Below are positions 59,810 through 64,000 of a stretch of DNA of 64,000 bases, piece after piece (positions within the stretch are counted from its first letter, which is position 1; every line of letters starts with the position of its first letter). Below the pieces are notes generated by a model, which made no database searches, was not told where the DNA came from, and was given only the letters and a program-made list of their open reading frames with translations. The translations under genes and the position numbers were made by a program. Source of the DNA: Amycolatopsis sp. QT-25 (GTDB lineage Bacteria; Actinomycetota; Actinomycetes; Mycobacteriales; Pseudonocardiaceae); assembly GCF_029369745.1 (NCBI RefSeq), contig NZ_CP120210.1, positions 7,130,001 through 7,194,000 of the forward strand, read 5' to 3'.

Positions 59810-60451
59810 TTACGTAGACTTGCTTTGCTCGCCCAGCCGCCCGTTGAGCCATCCCGCGGCCGCCACCGAACCGTTGCCGGTGACCTGGTGCCCGCCGGGA
59901 TGGCGGTGGGTGACGACGTCCGCGGAACGCTCCCGGAGATCGCGGACGAGCGCGTCCGCCGAAACCAGCGGCGCCATCGGATCCTGCTCGCCGTTCGACA
60001 GGAACACCCGTGTACCGGACAGGTCGTGGCGTGGCGGCGAAGGAAGCGGAGACATCGACGCGAACAGCGCGGCTTCCCTGACCGCGTCCGGGCGGAGCAG
60101 GGTCACCGCGGCGGCGATGTTGGCACCGTTGGAGAACCCGATCGCGACCAGCCGCCGATCGCCGAGGCCGTATTCCTCGCGCGAGGCGAGGACGAAGTCG
60201 GCAAGCTGGTTCGCGCGGAAGACGACGTCTTCGTGGTCGAAAACGCCCTCCGCCAGCCTGCGGAACCACCGGGCCGCGCCATGTTCCGGGACCGGCCCGG
60301 CCGGGGCCAGCAGCGCCGACGCCGGGCTCAGCCGCCGGGCGAGCGGCACGAGGTCGTCCGGCCCGCCGCCGGTGCCGTGCAGGAGCAGCAACACCGGCTC
60401 GTCGGGCGCCCCTTCGACGTACTTGTGCGTCAGGTGTTCCCTCGCCGTCAT
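59810..60451 (-). CDS. Carboxylesterase/phospholipase (MhqD-like)
   Basis: 213-residue alpha/beta hydrolase: oxyanion LLLHGTGGGPDDL, nucleophile AIGFSNGANIAA, acid SNGEQDPM, and His in HPGGHQVTGN. ATG 60451 overlaps the dioxygenase stop (ATGA). In Bacillus the pair mhqO-mhqD is induced by quinones under MhqR; the same pair and a divergent MarR gene occur here. Confidence 0.9.
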   Translation of the reverse strand: MTAREHLTHKYVEGAPDEPVLLLLHGTGGGPDDLVPLARRLSPASALLAPAGPVPEHGAARWFRRLAEGVFDHEDVVFRANQLADFVLASREEYGLGDRRLVAIGFSNGANIAAAVTLLRPDAVREAALFASMSPLPSPPRHDLSGTRVFLSNGEQDPMAPLVSADALVRDLRERSADVVTHRHPGGHQVTGNGSVAAAGWLNGRLGEQSKST

Positions 60452-61407
60452 CGCGGGTTGTTTTCGCTCGGGAGGTCGAGCTTCGGCAGCATCGCTTCGA
60501 TGTCCTCGCGCCGGGGCTCGAGCCACGGCGGCAGTTTGAGCGCGCGGCCGAGTTCGAGCAGCGGCTCGTCGATCGCGAAGCCGGGCTCGTCGGTCGCGAC
60601 CTCGAGCAGGGTGCCGCCCGGCTCACGGAAGTAGATCGAACGGAAGTACTGACGGTCCAAAATGGACGTCACGCTCACGCCGTCGTCGATCAGTTCGTCG
60701 CGCCAGGCGGCCTGGGTCCGCTCGTCCGGCGCGCGCCAGGCGACGTGGTGCACGGTGCCCGCCGCCACCAGTCCGCGTGGGGCGTCCGGCGTGACGAGGA
60801 CGTCGACGAGCGCGCCGGGACCCCCTTCACCGGCGGAGAATCGCAAGCGATTGCCCTCCTGGTGTGCGAAGGTCAGGCCGAGCCCGTCGGTCAGCATCCC
60901 GGCGGTCGCGTTCTCTTCGGACACCGACAGCGTGACGGAGTGCAGCCCGCGAATGGCGTGCTCGGCGGGCACGAGCTTCGTGTCCCACGGGTCACGCGGG
61001 TCGCCCTGCGGATGCGCGACGAGCGCGAGCTTCAGGCCGTCCGGGTCGGCGAAGGTGAGCGTCTCCTCGCCGTCGGAGTTGCGGATCCGGCCGGTCTCGA
61101 CCCGGCTTTCGGCGAGGTGCTGCTTCCACCAGCCGAGCGACGCTTCCGGTACGGAGAACGACGTCGTGGTCGCCTGGCCCGTGCCGTGACGGCCCTTCGG
61201 CGCGTCTCGCCACGGGAAGAACGTCATCAGCGAGCCGGGCTTGCCCGCCCCGTCGCCGTAGTAGAGGTGGAAGGTGCCGTGATCGTCGAAATTCACCGTG
61301 GTCTTCACCAGCCGCAGGCCGAGGGCCCGGGTGTAGAAGTCCACGTTGCGCTGGGGATCGCCACCGATGGCGGTGACGTGGTGCAGGCCCGAGGTCTTGA
61401 TCGACAT
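60448..61407 (-). CDS. Ring-cleaving dioxygenase (MhqO-like, VOC family)
   Basis: 319 residues, two VOC modules: SGLHHVTAIGGDPQRNVDFY and GTFHLYYGD in the first, GLHSVTLSV and VHHVAWRAPDE with EPGGTLLEVATDEPGF in the second, giving the His/His/Glu iron site. Hydroquinone-type substrates are expected for the family. ATG 61407; first gene of the operon, divergent from the MarR gene with 101 nt between. Confidence 0.92.
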   Translation of the reverse strand: MSIKTSGLHHVTAIGGDPQRNVDFYTRALGLRLVKTTVNFDDHGTFHLYYGDGAGKPGSLMTFFPWRDAPKGRHGTGQATTTSFSVPEASLGWWKQHLAESRVETGRIRNSDGEETLTFADPDGLKLALVAHPQGDPRDPWDTKLVPAEHAIRGLHSVTLSVSEENATAGMLTDGLGLTFAHQEGNRLRFSAGEGGPGALVDVLVTPDAPRGLVAAGTVHHVAWRAPDERTQAAWRDELIDDGVSVTSILDRQYFRSIYFREPGGTLLEVATDEPGFAIDEPLLELGRALKLPPWLEPRREDIEAMLPKLDLPSENNPR

Positions 61408-61456
61408 GGTGGCCCCTTCCTCCGGTAGCCGGTGAACTCAAGCTAACCCGATAACC

Positions 61457-61470
61457 TCTCGCGCGCAAGA
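61457..61470. promoter_or_regulatory. Candidate MarR operator
   Basis: TCTCGCGCGCAAGA is a near-palindrome (two mismatched positions) followed by TATATT, midway between the divergent mhqO-like and marR genes. Position and AT-rich flank fit an autoregulated MarR/MhqR site; inference only. Confidence 0.45.
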
Positions 61471-61508
61471 TATATTCCGGAAAGGCTTCCGGGTGTACCC
61501 TCGCTCGC

Positions 61509-61970
61509 GTGACGGTGGGGAAATCGCAGGAACCGAACGACGACGAAGTGGTCACGTGGTGGGGTCTGGTGATCGAGGGCTACCTGGCCACGCAGCACCG
61601 GCTGATGGGCGAGATCGCCGAACGGTTCGGCCTGGCGCCGGCGTCGTTCGACATCCTGCTGCGGCTCGTCCGGTCACCCGAGCACCGGATGCCGATGACC
61701 CGGCTGGCCGTCGAGGCGGCGCTGTCCAGCGGCGGGTTCACGAAGGTCGCGGACAGGCTGGTGGCCGCGGACCTGATCTGCCGCGTGCCCAGCCCGGACG
61801 ACCGCCGCGTCACCTTCGCGGCCCTGACCGAACACGGCCTCGACGTCGCGGAAAAAGCCAGGGAGGCGTGCGCGGAAATCCTGCGGCGCATCGTCCTGAC
61901 CCCGCTGGGCGACGACGCGCACGCCCTGGCCGAGGCCATGCGAACCCTCCGGACCGTCAACGGCGCCTGA
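61509..61970 (+). CDS. MarR-family regulator (MhqR-like position)
   Basis: 153 residues from GTG 61509. Helix-turn-helix MPMTRLAVEAALSSGGFTKVADRLV and wing SPDDRRVTFAALTEHG. Divergent from the ring-cleaving dioxygenase/esterase operon, so it is probably its repressor, as MhqR is in Bacillus. No cysteine lies in the DNA-binding half; a Cys in ADLICRV and one near KAREACAEI are candidates for redox sensing, which is speculation. Confidence 0.88.
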   Translation: MTVGKSQEPNDDEVVTWWGLVIEGYLATQHRLMGEIAERFGLAPASFDILLRLVRSPEHRMPMTRLAVEAALSSGGFTKVADRLVAADLICRVPSPDDRRVTFAALTEHGLDVAEKAREACAEILRRIVLTPLGDDAHALAEAMRTLRTVNGA

Positions 61971-61976
61971 CATTCC

Positions 61977-62040
61977 CGCGATTCGGCACCTGCTTGCGAT
62001 GCTTGCACGCGCAAGTACCGCAAGCAGGTGCCTAATTGCG
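61977..62040. terminator. 22-bp hairpin with nested inner hairpin (GCAATTCG family)
   Basis: Arms 61977-61998 and 62019-62040 (CGCGATTCGGCACCTGCTTG on the left) pair with two mismatches; the loop holds CTTGC/GCAAG. It begins 6 nt after the MarR stop and ends 5 nt before the convergent ligase stop. Confidence 0.82.
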
Positions 62041-62045
62041 GGGGG

Positions 62046-63653
62046 TCAGCCAGGGAGGGGCGAGGCGGGGTCGGGTTGGTAGGCCCGGACCTCGTCCAGG
62101 TCCCGCACCAGTTCGCGGATGACGTCGCGCCGGATCTTGCCGGTCGCCGTCTTGGGCAGTTCGCCCAGCTCGACGACGCTCCGCGGCCGCTTGAACGACG
62201 CGAGCCCGGCCCGGCAGAACTCGATCAGCTCGCCCGCGTCCAGCCGGTGCCCCGGCACGCCGACCACGCACGCGACCGGCTTCTCGATGCCATCGGCGTC
62301 GAAGGCGGCCACCACGGCGACCTCGGCGACGGCCGGATGTTTCAGCAGCCTGTCCTCGACCTCGGCGGGCGACACCCAGATCCCGCCCGGTTTCAGCATG
62401 TCGTTGAACCGCCCGAGGCAGGTGTACGTGCCGTCGGCGTTGCGCACGAAGCTGTCCCCCGTCCGCAGCCATTCGCCCTGGAAGACCTGCTTCGTCGTCT
62501 CGTACCGCGCCCAATACCCGGTCGCTGTCGACGGCCCGGCGACGAACAGCTCGCCGGGCTCCCCGTCCGGCACGGGCCGGCCGTGCTCGTCGCGCAGCGC
62601 GATCTCGTATCCGGGCACGGGAACCCCGGTGCTGCCGGGACGGACCTGACGCGGCCGATTGGACAGGAAGATGTGCAACGCCTCCGTCGAGCCGATGCCG
62701 TCGAGGATTTCGACGCCGAACCGGTCGCGGAATCGTTCGTACAGCACGGCGGGCAGCGGTTCCCCCGCCGAAACCGCTTGGCGCACCGAGGAGAACGTGT
62801 CGTCGGGGATGTCACTGCCGAGCAGCGCGGCATAGAAGGTGGGGACGGCGAAGAACAACGTCGGCCGCTCCTCGCGGACCCTGGCGGCGATCAGTACCGG
62901 GGACGGCTTCGCCGGTTCGAGCAGCGCCGTCCCGCCGGCCGCCAGCGGGAAGAACGCCGAATTTCCCAGTCCGTAGGCGAAGAACAGCTTCGGAACGGAC
63001 AGGAACCGGTCGTTCGGCCCGATGTCCAGCACGCCGCGCGCATACGTCTCGCATACCGCGCGGATTCCCGCGTGCCGGTGCATCGCGCCCTTCGGTTTGC
63101 CCGTCGTGCCCGAGGTGTAAAGCCAGAGGGCGGGCGAATCCTCCCAGGTCGGCGACGGCACGAAACCGGCGTCATCCACTGTGGACAGGTCACTCCACTG
63201 ATGCGCGCGGACCCCGGACGGCAGTTCGGCCGCCTTCGCCCGGTCCAGCACGACGTCGGTGACCTCCGGCGCCAGCCCCAGCGCGATCGTCGCCTGCGCG
63301 GCGAACTCGCCGGAAACGCACAGGACCCTGGCCCGCGAATCGGCGAGCAGCTTGCCGAGGTCGAGCCCGGTGACCATGGTGGAGACCGGCACCGCGACCG
63401 CTCCGGCCAGCATCGCGCCGAGGATCCCGGTGAGCAGCTCGACGTCGTCGACCATGCAGAACAGCACCCGCTCCTCCGGGCGGACGCCGATCGCCTTCAG
63501 CCCGGCCGCGACCCGGCGGGTCTCGGCCGCGAGCTCCGGGTACGTGAGACTTCGCCGCGGGGAAACGACCGCTTGCTTGGCCGGAGGCCCTTCCGCCCGG
63601 TGCCGGTCGAGCAGGTAGCTCACCGCGTTGAACCCGGTGGCAGCAGCGGTCAC
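62046..63653 (-). CDS. Benzoate-CoA ligase family protein
   Basis: 535-residue adenylate-forming enzyme: phosphate loop LYTSGTTGKPKGAMH, ILDGIGSTEALHIFLSN, WLRTGDSFVRNADG, and the C-terminal lysine in LPKTATGKIRRD. The ALHIFLSNRP segment and overall length match the benzoate/4-hydroxybenzoate-CoA ligase family. GTG 63653, 18 nt after the boxB-like gene, so it belongs to a benzoyl-CoA (box) operon. Confidence 0.9.
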   Translation of the reverse strand: MTAAATGFNAVSYLLDRHRAEGPPAKQAVVSPRRSLTYPELAAETRRVAAGLKAIGVRPEERVLFCMVDDVELLTGILGAMLAGAVAVPVSTMVTGLDLGKLLADSRARVLCVSGEFAAQATIALGLAPEVTDVVLDRAKAAELPSGVRAHQWSDLSTVDDAGFVPSPTWEDSPALWLYTSGTTGKPKGAMHRHAGIRAVCETYARGVLDIGPNDRFLSVPKLFFAYGLGNSAFFPLAAGGTALLEPAKPSPVLIAARVREERPTLFFAVPTFYAALLGSDIPDDTFSSVRQAVSAGEPLPAVLYERFRDRFGVEILDGIGSTEALHIFLSNRPRQVRPGSTGVPVPGYEIALRDEHGRPVPDGEPGELFVAGPSTATGYWARYETTKQVFQGEWLRTGDSFVRNADGTYTCLGRFNDMLKPGGIWVSPAEVEDRLLKHPAVAEVAVVAAFDADGIEKPVACVVGVPGHRLDAGELIEFCRAGLASFKRPRSVVELGELPKTATGKIRRDVIRELVRDLDEVRAYQPDPASPLPG

Positions 63654-63671
63654 GGACGCACCTTCTATCGC

Positions 63672-64000
63672 TCAGCTCAGGTGAACGTATTCGTAGTCGA
63701 ACGGCTTCCCGTTGATGCCCTGGCGTGGCGGTGCCACCCAGCTCGCGATCTTTCCTCGCTCGTACACCGGATGCATCAGCGATCGGACGAAGGTCAGGTC
63801 TTCGGGAGTGGGCAGCCACTTGCGTTTGCCGGCCAGCCAGGTCCGCTCGTCGACAACGGTGCCGTCGGGCGTCACATGGTGGCCGGAGTTTATGCCGACT
63901 TCGCGATTGAATCCAGGGTGCGGGAGGACGAATCGGAAATCGATGCCCGCCTCGTCGAGGATCCTGTTCCAGCGGTTGACCCCGGTCTGGCAGTCGGCTC
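63672..64000 (-). CDS. boxB: Benzoyl-CoA 2,3-epoxidase subunit B, C-terminal part
   Basis: Only the last 109 residues lie in the window. CQTGVNRWNRILDEAGIDFR, LPHPGFNREVGINSGHHVTPDG, SLMHPVYERGKIASWVAPP and the end INGKPFDYEYVHLS match the BoxB C-terminus. BoxB is the di-iron oxygenase that epoxidises benzoyl-CoA. It lies upstream of the ligase in the same operon; boxA and boxC are expected beyond the edge. Confidence 0.88.
   Translation of the reverse strand, partial: ADCQTGVNRWNRILDEAGIDFRFVLPHPGFNREVGINSGHHVTPDGTVVDERTWLAGKRKWLPTPEDLTFVRSLMHPVYERGKIASWVAPPRQGINGKPFDYEYVHLS

Overview
The window is high-GC actinomycete chromosome and reads like Amycolatopsis or a close relative in the Pseudonocardiaceae. 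The evidence is the GC content, the many GTG/TTG starts, SARP-type regulators with NB-ARC domains, the ectABCD order, a Streptomyces-type DnaA box word (TTGTCCACA), a near-consensus DasR box, and PspC, DUF3263, DUF3159 and LytR_C proteins typical of actinobacteria. The genus is inferred from protein style, not from a search. I see no rRNA, tRNA, CRISPR array, insertion sequence or prophage.

Layout. 1-6.4 kb: a truncated SARP regulator divergent from menC, a secreted M23 peptidase, a decayed solute-binding-protein pseudogene, a PspC protein and an unknown 565-residue protein. 6.3-14.5 kb: groEL under two CIRCE boxes, a membrane Ser/Thr kinase, a cold-shock protein, tandem AIM24 proteins, moeA, and an ArsR/MFS pair. 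14.7-23.8 kb: phosphatidylethanolamine synthesis (psd-pssA), a CDC48-type double AAA ATPase, LytR_C and DUF3263 proteins, peptide deformylase and a secreted GH15 enzyme. 23.9-31.7 kb: a thiamin locus with two TPP riboswitches, one ahead of thiC-thiD and one ahead of thiO-thiS-thiG, plus a second thiD, thiE, a bacterial voltage-gated channel and a MarR regulator. 31.7-38.4 kb: a membrane protein, a PLP dehydratase, a DHA2 exporter, and an amino-sugar module (DasR-like GntR, SIS-domain isomerase/deaminase, BadF-type kinase) with one dre box between the divergent genes. 38.4-47 kb: DUF3159, a GDSL hydrolase, an ArfA-like BON/OmpA protein and partner, an uncharacterised coupled gene pair, and a full-length SARP-NB-ARC regulator. 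47-50.6 kb: the ectoine/hydroxyectoine operon. 50.7-61.9 kb: a giant patatin, DUF445 with an Abi-alpha-like protein, small oxidoreductases and regulators, and a quinone-stress (Mhq-like) operon divergent from its MarR gene. 62-64 kb: benzoyl-CoA (box) pathway genes, running off the end.

The most striking feature is non-coding. Most non-overlapping convergent junctions carry a long, nearly perfect hairpin from one of a few sequence families: six copies built on the GCAATTCGKCACC word, four built on ATGAAGG...CCTTCAT, a 20-bp GTGAGTGGCGATTCG hairpin, and a 21-bp unit array in direct then inverted orientation. Where convergent genes overlap at their 3' ends the hairpins are absent. Two other dispersed short signals stand out: an interrupted palindrome TCCA-N3-TGGA, present at least eight times, and DnaA-box words, including a perfectly inverted pair upstream of the AAA ATPase.
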